Assembly: GCA_002391065.1 (NCBI GenBank)
Contig: DGRP01000110.1
Coordinates: forward strand, 1-6,939
Length of the DNA: 6,939 nt
Reading direction: 5' to 3'
DNA from: Ruminococcus sp. UBA4385
GTDB taxonomy: Bacteria; Bacillota_A; Clostridia; Oscillospirales; Ruminococcaceae
The notes under the pieces are model-generated. The model made no database searches. It saw only the letters and a program-made list of their open reading frames with translations, and had not been told where the DNA came from. The position numbers were made by a program, and so were the translations under genes. Of this stretch, positions 1 to 6,846 are shown piece after piece (positions within the stretch are counted from its first letter, which is position 1; every line of letters begins with the position of its first letter).

Positions 1-170
1 CAACACCGCACGACCCGCGGCTAACGCCTCTGCACATCATCTGCTTGCCAGCTTTCCGTCATATTACCCAAATTCTCCTTGACTTGCGCCAGCAAGCCTG
101 CGTCGAATTTAGGCAATCTGACGAAAATCTGGACGGCGCATCTGATGCACAGGGGTCGTGCGGTGTTGCC
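1..170 (+). repeat. MITE-like foldback element, left copy (nearly complete)
   Basis: A non-coding, GC-richer element in an AT-rich region. Its ends are inverted repeats: positions 1-15 (CAACACCGCACGACC) are the exact reverse complement of 154-168, and the right end continues with CC, so two bases of the left end probably lie before the window. The whole element folds back on itself. The arm at about 29-76 pairs imperfectly (roughly three quarters of positions) with the arm at about 104-152, and a small extra stretch (about 17-28, GCGGCTAACGCC) occurs only in the left arm. Between the arms sits a perfect 5-bp hairpin, CTTGC (83-87) and GCAAG (92-96). A second, inverted copy lies at the right end of the window. 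Size and architecture fit a miniature inverted-repeat transposable element or ERIC-like palindrome. I do not recognise a named family, and no transposase is present. Confidence 0.8.
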
Positions 171-171
171 T

Positions 172-202
172 TAAAAGCAGAGCCCGAAAAGCTCTGCTTT
201 TA
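172..202 (-). terminator. Rho-independent terminator of the nagA operon
   Basis: Read on the minus strand, a perfect stem (AAAAGCAGAGC pairing with GCTCTGCTTTT, plus one outer A-T pair) encloses a 7-base loop and ends in TTTT. The stem incorporates the nagA stop codon (200-202). The usual run of T residues is short because the foldback repeat starts straight after the TTAA at 171-174. Confidence 0.8.
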
Positions 203-1336
203 TGATTTTATAATCTTTCTGACAGTCAGATCTTTATTAAGTATAAGCAAATCTGCCTTTTTTCCGATATCTATACTGCCATAACAATTATCTATTCCGA
301 TAGAACGACAGGGATTAATTGTAGCTGCCCTGATTACAGTATCTAACGATAATCCCATATTAACGGCTGATAAAAAGCAGTCATAAAGTGTGCTTACACT
401 GCCGGCAAGAGTTCCGTCTTTAAGAAGCGCCTCGCTTCCTTTTTTGAACACCTTATTACCGCCGAGCGAGTATTCTCCGTCAGGCATTCCTGCAGCTTCC
501 ATGCTGTCACTGATAAGAACTATTCTGTCATCGCCAAATAGCTTAAAAGCAGCTCTGACAGCACTCGGTGAAACGTGTACACCATCAGCTATGAGCTCAA
601 CAAAGCATTTCTGAGTATCAGCAGCAGCTCCGATCAGACCTGTATCTCTGTGATGAAAAGACGGCATAGCATTATACAAATGTGTAACATGATCTGCACC
701 TGCGCTGAACGCTGACATAGCTTCATCATAAGAGCATTCGGTATGTCCAAGTGAAATATGCATTGTATCCCTGCAGGCTTTTATACATTCTGATGCGCCC
801 TCCAGTTCAGGTGCTATAGTTACAAGCTTAATAAGTCCTTGCGATAGCTCATTAAGCTTTAAGAGCATTTCAGGGCAGGGAAGCTGAGCATATTCTTTCT
901 TTTGCGCACCGCATTTTGCAGGACTAATAAAAGGACCTTCAAGGTTAATTCCAACTATTTCAGACCTGTCTGCTTGGGCAGGCTTTTTTAAGTATTTTAT
1001 TGTGGTTTCAATAGTATTAATAATATCATTTTCGGGTAATGTCATTGTCGTAGGACAGATCGTTGTTACACCATGACTAAGCTCATACTTACAAATATCA
1101 TCCAAAGACATAGTATCAGCATCACAATAATCGTGTCCCGAACAACCATGAAAATGAATATCTGTAAGCCCGGGAACGATCAGGCAATCAGAACAATCAA
1201 TTGTTTCTGCGCTTTCGGAATATGAATCTGAAAAAGAACTTATTATTCCGTGCTCTACAGCTATATCAAGCTGCTCAAAGTGATCAGAAAAAACAAAAAC
1301 AAGTCCGTTTTTTAGTACTGTTGGCAGTTTGTTCAT
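200..1336 (-). CDS. nagA: N-acetylglucosamine-6-phosphate deacetylase
   Basis: The 378-residue product is a cytosolic amidohydrolase of the NagA family. It removes acetate from N-acetylglucosamine-6-phosphate to give glucosamine-6-phosphate, the first committed step in using GlcNAc or recycling wall amino sugars. Length and motifs are those of a complete enzyme. There is an HxH pair at H61/H63 in the DIHFHG stretch, the metal-binding glutamate E133 in GINLEGPFI, metal-binding histidines H198 (LGHT) and H219 (VTHLYNAM), a substrate histidine H254 (DGVH) and the catalytic aspartate D277 (LISDS, usually followed by A rather than S). The start ATG overlaps the stop of the preceding gene as ATGA (1333-1336), with a weak AAGG-type site before it, so translational coupling is likely. 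It is the last gene of a three-gene operon. The usual partner nagB and a GntR-type regulator are not in the window. Confidence 0.96.
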   Translation of the reverse strand: MNKLPTVLKNGLVFVFSDHFEQLDIAVEHGIISSFSDSYSESAETIDCSDCLIVPGLTDIHFHGCSGHDYCDADTMSLDDICKYELSHGVTTICPTTMTLPENDIINTIETTIKYLKKPAQADRSEIVGINLEGPFISPAKCGAQKKEYAQLPCPEMLLKLNELSQGLIKLVTIAPELEGASECIKACRDTMHISLGHTECSYDEAMSAFSAGADHVTHLYNAMPSFHHRDTGLIGAAADTQKCFVELIADGVHVSPSAVRAAFKLFGDDRIVLISDSMEAAGMPDGEYSLGGNKVFKKGSEALLKDGTLAGSVSTLYDCFLSAVNMGLSLDTVIRAATINPCRSIGIDNCYGSIDIGKKADLLILNKDLTVRKIIKS

Positions 1337-2511
1337 AGCCTTACCTTATTGATAAACTTCAGTACATACTTAGGCTGACAATACGAGATAACAGCTATAG
1401 GATCTTCGATTTTTACTTCACGACATACCTTTTCAAGATATTTCTTTGAATATGGCATATCATTGCCCCAAGGCTCAGCAAGCTTTAACGATGAAAGCTC
1501 TCCCTCAAATATTTTATTTGCTTCCTTAACGATCTCTGCAAAGACCTGCTCTCTCATTTTATATACAAACTCAGGCTCAAAGTTATAGAAAAATTTAGTT
1601 TTCTTAAATCTCTTGCACAACGCCTTCATCTTAAAATAAGTTTCAACGTCATTTTTATCTTCCATATTATCGACAAAGCAGTGTCTGTAGTTTCCGTCTT
1701 CAAGTTCACTGATATAGTCGAAAGCATCTGCTTTTATAATTTTGATTTTCTGTGCTTTCTTAAACTGCGGCAAAATGAGCGTTTCAAACATATCTATTAA
1801 AGTCTGGTCATTTTCAATAATAGTAACACTCTTAACTTTGGCTTTAAGCGAAACAAGATAAGAATAGTAGCCCATTCTGAGACCAAGTACAAGAACATCA
1901 CCTAAAGTTTTGGCAGCAATATCCTCAATTGTATTAATAGAATATGGTGTCAGCTCCATAACGACTTTTTCCTGACCATCTACACTTTTTGTAAGCATAG
2001 GATAGGTAAATCTTTCATTAAAAAAGCAAAGTCTTGGAATACGAAGATCTTTTACATAATAATAAAGATATGATTCATACTCAGACAGCTCAAATTTTTC
2101 ATATTTTCCATGTGTCAGATGATAATCTCCGAACCATTCATCGTTAATAGTGATGTTTGACATATAAGGATCATAATCAAAATCCTCTTTATAAAAAACA
2201 AGTGCTCTGAATGAAATATATAGCATAAGGAGTTCATATTTATCGGGATCAATAAAATCACCGCAAAAATGTGACAGCTTATCATTTATATAAGCATACA
2301 TACAAGCAGCATCTCTTGTTCTGAAATAGTCTCTTCTTTTAACGTCCTGCCATGTATCCTCAACAAATTTAATCAGACTTTCATATTCCGGAACAGTACC
2401 GCAGAGTTCCATTTCTCTTAAAGCCTGATTTACAGTTTCAGATTGTTTCATGTGATTATAGAACACTTCTATTCTTTTCTTTATACCATCGTTTGTTTCT
2501 AAAATATACAT
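1333..2511 (-). CDS. Class I methyltransferase-fold protein, function unknown
   Basis: This encodes 392 residues. Roughly the first 190 form an acidic, aromatic-rich region that I do not recognise. From about 200 to 310 the pattern of a Rossmann-like SAM-binding domain appears: strand and loop VLVLGLRMG (206-214), an acidic residue at the end of the next strand (E233 in TIIEND), then KADAFDYI (260-267, D262) and CFVDN with D281. The order and spacing resemble the spermidine-synthase/methyltransferase superfamily. The glycine loop is degenerate (GLRMG rather than GxGxG), so SAM binding or catalysis may be altered or lost. The start is the ATG at 2511, preceded by AAGGAG with 8-base spacing. 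A longer frame upstream overlaps the preceding gene and is rejected. It lies 25 bases after the membrane-protein gene and overlaps nagA by 4 bases. The substrate is unknown. Confidence 0.65.
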   Translation of the reverse strand: MYILETNDGIKKRIEVFYNHMKQSETVNQALREMELCGTVPEYESLIKFVEDTWQDVKRRDYFRTRDAACMYAYINDKLSHFCGDFIDPDKYELLMLYISFRALVFYKEDFDYDPYMSNITINDEWFGDYHLTHGKYEKFELSEYESYLYYYVKDLRIPRLCFFNERFTYPMLTKSVDGQEKVVMELTPYSINTIEDIAAKTLGDVLVLGLRMGYYSYLVSLKAKVKSVTIIENDQTLIDMFETLILPQFKKAQKIKIIKADAFDYISELEDGNYRHCFVDNMEDKNDVETYFKMKALCKRFKKTKFFYNFEPEFVYKMREQVFAEIVKEANKIFEGELSSLKLAEPWGNDMPYSKKYLEKVCREVKIEDPIAVISYCQPKYVLKFINKVRL

Positions 2512-2519
2512 ATCTAGCA

Positions 2520-2525
2520 CTCCTT
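2520..2525 (-). promoter_or_regulatory. Ribosome binding site fixing the methyltransferase-like start
   Basis: The minus strand reads AAGGAG, 8 bases before the ATG at 2511 and just after the TGA of the upstream gene (2537-2539). It decides for a 392-residue product over a 433-residue frame whose first 41 codons run out of frame through the end of the membrane-protein gene. Confidence 0.8.
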
Positions 2526-2536
2526 TGTTTTTATTG

Positions 2537-3493
2537 TCACACATTCTGATGATTATTACAAAAAGGGAAGCGGATAAAAAGCTTTTTAACATGAATAACA
2601 GAGAAAACCATAAATATTGCTGTTCCCGCTGCAATTAATAAAGGATAAGTAAGCAGGGAATTTTTCGGAATAAGAAAAGCAAGAACACATAATGCAGCAG
2701 CAGGCGGAATAAACATTTTTGATTTTGTCATTATCAGATATACTGCCGATATAGCAATCATTGCGCCTATAAATTCATAAATGCCGATTACATTACACAG
2801 ATACCTTAAAAGGCTTCCTATGAACGTGCTGAAAACGATTACAAAAACAACTTTGACAGGGGACTTCCGAGCAGCAGAATTCGCTTTACGAAACTCAGTA
2901 AAAGCTACCAGTAATGGCGGTGCTGTAATCAGCTTAAAGCCCGTTTGAACTGAAACAGCAATAACAATACTACCAATTAACCAACAAATAAGCATATCTG
3001 TAAACAGGGATTTATTTGTCGGCTTGATCGGATTAAAATCAGAACGAGCAAAAAAGCCATTTTTATCAAACACAAATCTTACAGTTACTATAAGCAAAGT
3101 CAGACTAACAGCTGAAATCGGATATATAATCGACTTGGTTTGCAGCATTACGGGTAAAACTACAGATGAAATCATAGGCGCAAAGCCCGTACCTGAAAAC
3201 GCAAGCATTAATAAAGCGATCAGAAATGCAGCCGACATTTGCAGCCATAACGTCAATGGAATATACAAAACGATCAGAACTCCGATAATGCTTCCAAAGC
3301 TGATTGAAATAAAAACTCGAAATAAACTTGTATTCCACGATAGCTTGGGCGAAACTAAGCTGCCTGCGGCAATAGCTGCGATTTCAGGGAAAAGAATTTC
3401 TTTTTCTCCAATCAGTTCAGAAAACGCTGTCATTGCTGTAACAAGAAATATAGCAATAATTGTTGGCAGATTATTTTTTAGTTTATCTATCAT
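2537..3493 (-). CDS. Polytopic membrane protein with two similar halves, HPP-like
   Basis: This 318-residue, very hydrophobic protein has about ten to twelve candidate membrane segments (roughly 10-27, 35-50, 57-78, 81-100, 105-118, 121-142, 165-182, 186-199, 212-230, 238-256, 260-275 and 279-300). A polar linker near 143-163 separates two halves with similar layout. FAPMISSVVLPVML then a YP-containing helix (104-140) in half one resembles FIPPAAALCVLAFLIP then LLTYP (261-300) in half two, and FPEIAAIAAGSLVSPK resembles APPLLVAFTEFRKA. The IPPAAA segment recalls the HPP family of integral membrane proteins, and a FUSC-type membrane protein is an alternative. No function is known to me; transport is a guess. 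The ATG at 3493 follows TAAGGA at a reasonable distance, with a strong promoter about 20 bases upstream. It is the first gene of the operon with the methyltransferase-like gene and nagA. Confidence 0.65.
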   Translation of the reverse strand: MIDKLKNNLPTIIAIFLVTAMTAFSELIGEKEILFPEIAAIAAGSLVSPKLSWNTSLFRVFISISFGSIIGVLIVLYIPLTLWLQMSAAFLIALLMLAFSGTGFAPMISSVVLPVMLQTKSIIYPISAVSLTLLIVTVRFVFDKNGFFARSDFNPIKPTNKSLFTDMLICWLIGSIVIAVSVQTGFKLITAPPLLVAFTEFRKANSAARKSPVKVVFVIVFSTFIGSLLRYLCNVIGIYEFIGAMIAISAVYLIMTKSKMFIPPAAALCVLAFLIPKNSLLTYPLLIAAGTAIFMVFSVIHVKKLFIRFPFCNNHQNV

Positions 3494-3515
3494 CTAATCA
3501 CTATCCTTATTAGAT

Positions 3516-3544
3516 ATTATAACACTAATCACGCATTTGGTCAA
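3516..3544 (-). promoter_or_regulatory. Sigma-A-type promoter of the membrane protein-nagA operon
   Basis: On the minus strand TTGACC (3539-3544) and TATAAT (3516-3521) are separated by exactly 17 bases, and TG one base before the -10 box makes it an extended -10. Five of six -35 bases and all -10 bases match consensus. Transcription would start near 3509, giving a leader of about 16 bases that carries the AAGGA site before the ATG at 3493. Confidence 0.8.
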
Positions 3545-3574
3545 TAACTATTCTATAAAAATACACTGCCCTAT

Positions 3575-3602
3575 ATTTCGCTAAACTCTTCTTTAGCGAA
3601 AT
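3575..3602. promoter_or_regulatory. Perfect 11-bp inverted repeat upstream of the operon promoter
   Basis: ATTTCGCTAAA (3575-3585) and its exact reverse complement (3592-3602) flank a 6-base spacer. It lies about 30 bases upstream of the -35 box and some 40 bases beyond the terminator of the CotH gene. Neither strand has a T-run after the stem, so it is a poor terminator. It could be an operator for an unidentified regulator, or part of a structured RNA tail; the regulator cannot be named from sequence. Confidence 0.5.
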
Positions 3603-3640
3603 TATTTGAATTGATATTTTCCACTTCTCTTCTTAAAATT

Positions 3641-3689
3641 AAAGTATAAAATAAAAGCAGCGATAAAATGCCTGATTTTACCGCTGCTT
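3641..3689 (-). terminator. Rho-independent terminator of the CotH gene
   Basis: Beginning 9 bases after the stop codon, the minus strand forms a 15-bp stem (AAGCAGCGGTAAAAT with ATTTTATCGCTGCTT, one G-U pair) around a CAGGC loop. It is followed by TTATTTTATACTTT. Confidence 0.9.
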
Positions 3690-3697
3690 CAGAAACA

Positions 3698-5191
3698 TTA
3701 TTTCCACTCTTTATTAAGCCAATCAATACGTCCGTAAACAAAACTTATTATATCGAAGACCTTGTCAATTTTCCAAGCGTCTTCTCCAAGGTCTTTTTCA
3801 AGTGCTGACGAATCGTCTTGAACAATTTTAATTGCATCCTTTAACGTGTTATTTTCATTTAGCTGAGCCCATTTGGTTTTTACAATCTCTTTAAACCATT
3901 CAGCTTTCATAGCTGTTATAAACCAAGGATTAGATCTGTCCTGTTCACCAACCTCAGGCTGGAATGTACAAGCATAATACTGTCCTGACGGCGATCCTTC
4001 ATATGACCAGTTAAAATCCCAAGGCGCAAAAAATGTCAGTTTTTCATATTTGCTTTCAGTGGAAAAGTCTCTTGCCATATAAAAGCTTCCCTCTCCTACA
4101 TCGTAATTATGAACAAGCTCTTCAAGTATAAGCATATCGGCAAGTGACTCTGTATCAATTACAGCATCTACTGCTTCCTGAGGAGTCATATCATCAGCTG
4201 AAACAACATTATAGGCACTGTCAAATGTCATCGCAGTTTCATTTACTGCTGCCTCATAAAGGATTTTGTACACTCCTTTAGTGTAGTTTCCAATAAAATC
4301 AAGCTGTCCTTGAGTATTTATCTCACTTTTCAGACTATACTCAGCCGATACAAACTTACGCTTTTCTCCTGAAATATCCTCTATCTCAGCTTGCTCATAA
4401 TCCATTACAAAATAAGGATGTGACTCGTCAGGATAGTTATCTATCTCAAGGAAGTAGCCTATATCAGCACTACTGTCTTCGGCTTTCGGCTCGTTTATCT
4501 CTACCCTGCCGTTTCCGGGTTGATTTTGCTCACACAGAACATATATTCCTTTATAATCACCGTTAATATAAAGGTTTACATACATTACGTCAGTATTATA
4601 ATACTTCCCGTCAAATATGCCTTTAGCAAGCTTCTGAGCCATATAATCCGTTCCGAGATTCCAGTATGAGCGCAGGAGTACCCAGCTTTTATACTCGTTT
4701 CCGTTATTTAATCCGAGCATATTATGCTTTTGTTCAAACTTTATGCGATACGGCTTTTCATCACCTTGATCAGCCGAGGAATTCCCCCTGACCTTAACAC
4801 CGCCCGCCGCTGAAAGCTTAAACTCATCTCCGCAATTGAAAACATCTATTACACTTGCTGTATATGTATCCTTTGAGAGTATTTTATCCTCGTTTTCAGT
4901 TGTGATATTAATACACGGTCTTTCCTTTTCATTTGCTATTTTTTCAAGATTGGCAGTTATCTCAGATTCTTTTTCTGCATACTGTTTTTTGATTGTGTCA
5001 AGTGCAGGCATTACATTTTCAGTTCTGGATATAGGTGTCGGATCAAGCTCGAATTCGGGTGATTCAACACTTTCGGTTTGTGAATCCGAAGCTTTTGAAG
5101 AATCAGAATTGCTGCTATCCCCTGATGCGCAGGCTGAAAAAACTGTAGCACTGATACATAAAGCACAAATAAAAGCAAGTTTTGATTTCAT
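3698..5191 (-). CDS. CotH-family (atypical kinase-fold) lipoprotein
   Basis: This encodes 497 residues. The N-terminus is a lipoprotein signal: two lysines, a hydrophobic stretch and a lipobox ending FSAC, with the lipidated cysteine at C21. A Ser/Asp/Glu-rich linker (22-50) follows, so the mature protein should sit on the outer face of the membrane. The CotH domain shows family landmarks in order: GVKVRGNSS (131-139), KPYRIKF (146-152), a W-x-LL segment (170-173), NLYINGDYKGIYVLCEQ (206-222), VEIN (230-233), HNYD (361-364) and PWDFNWSYEG (390-399). Bacillus spore-coat CotH is a protein kinase; here the common DFD near the C-terminus is DFN, so activity should be tested rather than assumed. 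There is no dockerin or cell-wall anchor. It is monocistronic, with its own terminator. The ATG follows AGAGGA at a somewhat long distance of 11 bases. The substrate is unknown. Confidence 0.88.
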   Translation of the reverse strand: MKSKLAFICALCISATVFSACASGDSSNSDSSKASDSQTESVESPEFELDPTPISRTENVMPALDTIKKQYAEKESEITANLEKIANEKERPCINITTENEDKILSKDTYTASVIDVFNCGDEFKLSAAGGVKVRGNSSADQGDEKPYRIKFEQKHNMLGLNNGNEYKSWVLLRSYWNLGTDYMAQKLAKGIFDGKYYNTDVMYVNLYINGDYKGIYVLCEQNQPGNGRVEINEPKAEDSSADIGYFLEIDNYPDESHPYFVMDYEQAEIEDISGEKRKFVSAEYSLKSEINTQGQLDFIGNYTKGVYKILYEAAVNETAMTFDSAYNVVSADDMTPQEAVDAVIDTESLADMLILEELVHNYDVGEGSFYMARDFSTESKYEKLTFFAPWDFNWSYEGSPSGQYYACTFQPEVGEQDRSNPWFITAMKAEWFKEIVKTKWAQLNENNTLKDAIKIVQDDSSALEKDLGEDAWKIDKVFDIISFVYGRIDWLNKEWK

Positions 5192-5211
5192 TATAATATC
5201 ATTCCTCTCAT

Positions 5212-5304
5212 ATTATACATAAGCAACCGATCATGACCCTGCTCTGCAAGAAGCTTTGTTATCGCCATATTGATTATTATGATATAATAACATTATTAAA
5301 TTAA
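5212..5304 (-). promoter_or_regulatory. Candidate promoter region of the CotH gene
   Basis: Two candidates exist on the minus strand. A consensus TATAAT (5212-5217) has no good -35 box, and its start point would fall inside the ribosome binding site. Further upstream, TTAATT (5299-5304) and CATAAT (5276-5281) are 17 bases apart, which would give a leader of about 80 bases. An AT-only dyad (5274-5290) overlaps the second -10. The region is so AT-rich that chance matches are likely. Confidence 0.3.
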
Positions 5305-5310
5305 CCTTTA

Positions 5311-5345
5311 ATATAAAAAGCGACCAAGATTTCTCTTGATCGCTT
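5311..5345 (-). terminator. Rho-independent terminator of the hydrolase-kinase gene
   Basis: Starting 3 bases past the TAG stop, the minus strand forms a 12-bp stem (AAGCGATCAAGA with TCTTGGTCGCTT, one G-U pair) capped by a GAAA tetraloop and followed by TTTATAT. Confidence 0.9.
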
Positions 5346-5348
5346 ATA

Positions 5349-6800
5349 CTAAATACAGTTAATAATAGCTTTAATTTTTTCCGTAAGCCGTTCAATTGAT
5401 GCTGTATCCTTATCAGAAAGAGGCTTTTTCTTCATCTGACCTATCAGTCTGACAAAAGCCCATAAAGCAGCGTTACGATTAACTCTTTCAAGCTCTGATT
5501 CATCATCTGTTTTCAGGTACTGCCTTATAAAGCTTTTATAAAATTCAGCGGCAGTCTGTACAGAAATGCCCATAAAGTCCTCAATAATATGAGAATCAAG
5601 TTCAGCATAGCCAACATAGAACAGATACATACTGCTGAGATCAACTATAGGGTCGCCTACAGACATTCTGTCAACATCAATGAACAACGGCTCATTATTT
5701 GAGAAGAAAACATTTCCTGTATGCAGGTCTCCGTGAACAAGATATTCAGGAGCAGGAAGCTCGGCTATTATCCCGAGAAGCTTACTTTCAAGTTCATTAT
5801 CCAGCTTTGCTCTCTTAACCCAGTTCTCAATATAATCAGATGCAATCGGGAATTTCATCTCTTCATTTGGCTTTGTGGAATGAATCTGTCTTGTTATTTC
5901 CGCCATCATTCCTGCATAGTAATCAGTATGCTCAGGATTTTTTGCAATCAGTTCGGAGACAGTTTTAGCAGATATAAGTTCAAACATAGCACCATAGCCT
6001 TTACCTACCGAAACTATACCAAAAGATATTGCCGTCGGCAGCCCGAGAACAAAAGATGACCTTGCCAGAGCAATTTCACGCTCAATATCAGTATATGTAT
6101 TCTTTTCATTATATACTTTAACGATCATTTCATCGTTATAACGGTATACCTCTGCCTTAGCACCTTTACCTATACGCTCACAGCCTGTAACATCTATCTC
6201 ACGGTACTCTTTGTACTTAGTTTTTGACGAATCAAAAGTACCCGGCCAGATATAGTTTATGCGGTCAACATACTCTTTATAGGCTCCTGTTTTGTTGAGC
6301 TCCATTTCAACGTATTCGGCGATTGTTTTATAGTACCACCTATGGAAAGACGGATCTTTCTGATGAAGATGATTCCATAGCTTATCGCCCATTTCGCCAT
6401 AAGAGCCTGCAAGCGAACGAATATTTGACAGTTTATCTGCCAGCCAGAGCATTTTTACACCAATATCAGTGCTTGATTTCAGCCTTTCAAGACTATCTTC
6501 CTTACGCCTTTGCCATGTTGCAGCCTTATCCTCTCCCGGGAAATCCTTTTCAGTTTCAGAATCAACAAGAACGGCTACTCTTTCTCCGAATCTCTTTTTA
6601 ATTTCTCTGAGTGTACCGTCAGTATCCTCAACGATGTCATGCAATACACCTGCGGCTATTATCTCCATATCGTCAGTCATTGTAGAAAGTATCTGTGAAA
6701 CCTCAAGCGGGTGAAGTATGTATGGAGATTTGTTAATTTTCCTTACCCTTCCCTGATGCATCACAGTAGAATAGATTATTGCTTCTTCCAGTAAATTCAT
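5349..6800 (-). CDS. Fusion of MESH1/RelA-SpoT-type HD hydrolase and APH-like kinase
   Basis: The 483-residue protein has two catalytic modules and no signal peptide, so it is cytosolic. Residues 1 to about 165 match the (p)ppGpp hydrolase (HD) domain: PYILHP with H30, the HDxxED signature H54, D55, E58, D59 in LHDIVEDT, and ADKLSNIRSL with D122 and N126. No synthetase domain follows. From about 205 to the end is an aminoglycoside-phosphotransferase/choline-kinase-like fold: glycine loop IGKGAKAEVYR (210-220), ATP lysine K228, catalytic loop VHGDLHTGNV (355-364) with D358 and N363, a metal aspartate D375 in FIDVDR, and GDPIVDLSS. It recalls the kinase family first modelled as a Fibrobacter succinogenes paralogous set (TIGR02172, from memory). 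All key residues of both halves are present, so both may be active. The start at 6800 is fixed by AAGGAG 5 bases upstream; a longer frame reaching into the repeat is rejected. The real substrates are unknown; it is alone in its transcript. Confidence 0.88.
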   Translation of the reverse strand: MNLLEEAIIYSTVMHQGRVRKINKSPYILHPLEVSQILSTMTDDMEIIAAGVLHDIVEDTDGTLREIKKRFGERVAVLVDSETEKDFPGEDKAATWQRRKEDSLERLKSSTDIGVKMLWLADKLSNIRSLAGSYGEMGDKLWNHLHQKDPSFHRWYYKTIAEYVEMELNKTGAYKEYVDRINYIWPGTFDSSKTKYKEYREIDVTGCERIGKGAKAEVYRYNDEMIVKVYNEKNTYTDIEREIALARSSFVLGLPTAISFGIVSVGKGYGAMFELISAKTVSELIAKNPEHTDYYAGMMAEITRQIHSTKPNEEMKFPIASDYIENWVKRAKLDNELESKLLGIIAELPAPEYLVHGDLHTGNVFFSNNEPLFIDVDRMSVGDPIVDLSSMYLFYVGYAELDSHIIEDFMGISVQTAAEFYKSFIRQYLKTDDESELERVNRNAALWAFVRLIGQMKKKPLSDKDTASIERLTEKIKAIINCI

Positions 6801-6805
6801 ATAGT

Positions 6806-6811
6806 CTCCTT
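6806..6811 (-). promoter_or_regulatory. Ribosome binding site fixing the hydrolase-kinase start
   Basis: A perfect AAGGAG sits 5 bases before the ATG at 6800. It excludes the 45-codon upstream extension, whose residues come from the repeat, the hairpin and the leader. Confidence 0.9.
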
Positions 6812-6813
6812 TA

Positions 6814-6846
6814 AACAGCCTGTCCTTATAAATTGGACAGGCTGTT
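6814..6846. other. Perfect 12-bp hairpin between repeat and hydrolase-kinase gene
   Basis: AACAGCCTGTCC (6814-6825) and its exact reverse complement (6835-6846) enclose a 9-base loop. Minus-strand reading ends in TTT and then enters the ribosome binding site, so it may be an old terminator of an upstream gene or a leader hairpin. Plus-strand reading ends in TTAA, where the repeat begins. Its role cannot be settled from this window. Confidence 0.6.

Noticed and set aside
45..284. Plus-strand 79-codon frame at the left end
   Set aside because: It runs through the foldback repeat, the terminator and the antisense of the nagA 3' end; it has no ribosome binding site and no coding character.
2512..2634. 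Upstream extension of the methyltransferase-like gene
   Set aside because: It overlaps the end of the membrane-protein gene in another frame, while AAGGAG at 2520-2525 supports the ATG at 2511.
3024..3497. Plus-strand frame antisense to the membrane-protein gene
   Set aside because: It is a shadow of the real gene: the opposite strand has a clear membrane protein with promoter and ribosome binding site, and this frame shows no recognisable motif.
4836..5222. Plus-strand frame antisense to the 5' part of the CotH gene
   Set aside because: It mirrors the signal peptide and linker of the lipoprotein gene; its hydrophobic look is a by-product of that composition.
5274..5290. AT-only 7+3+7 dyad upstream of the CotH gene as an operator
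   Set aside because: It consists almost wholly of A and T in a region where such dyads arise by chance, and has no second copy in the window.
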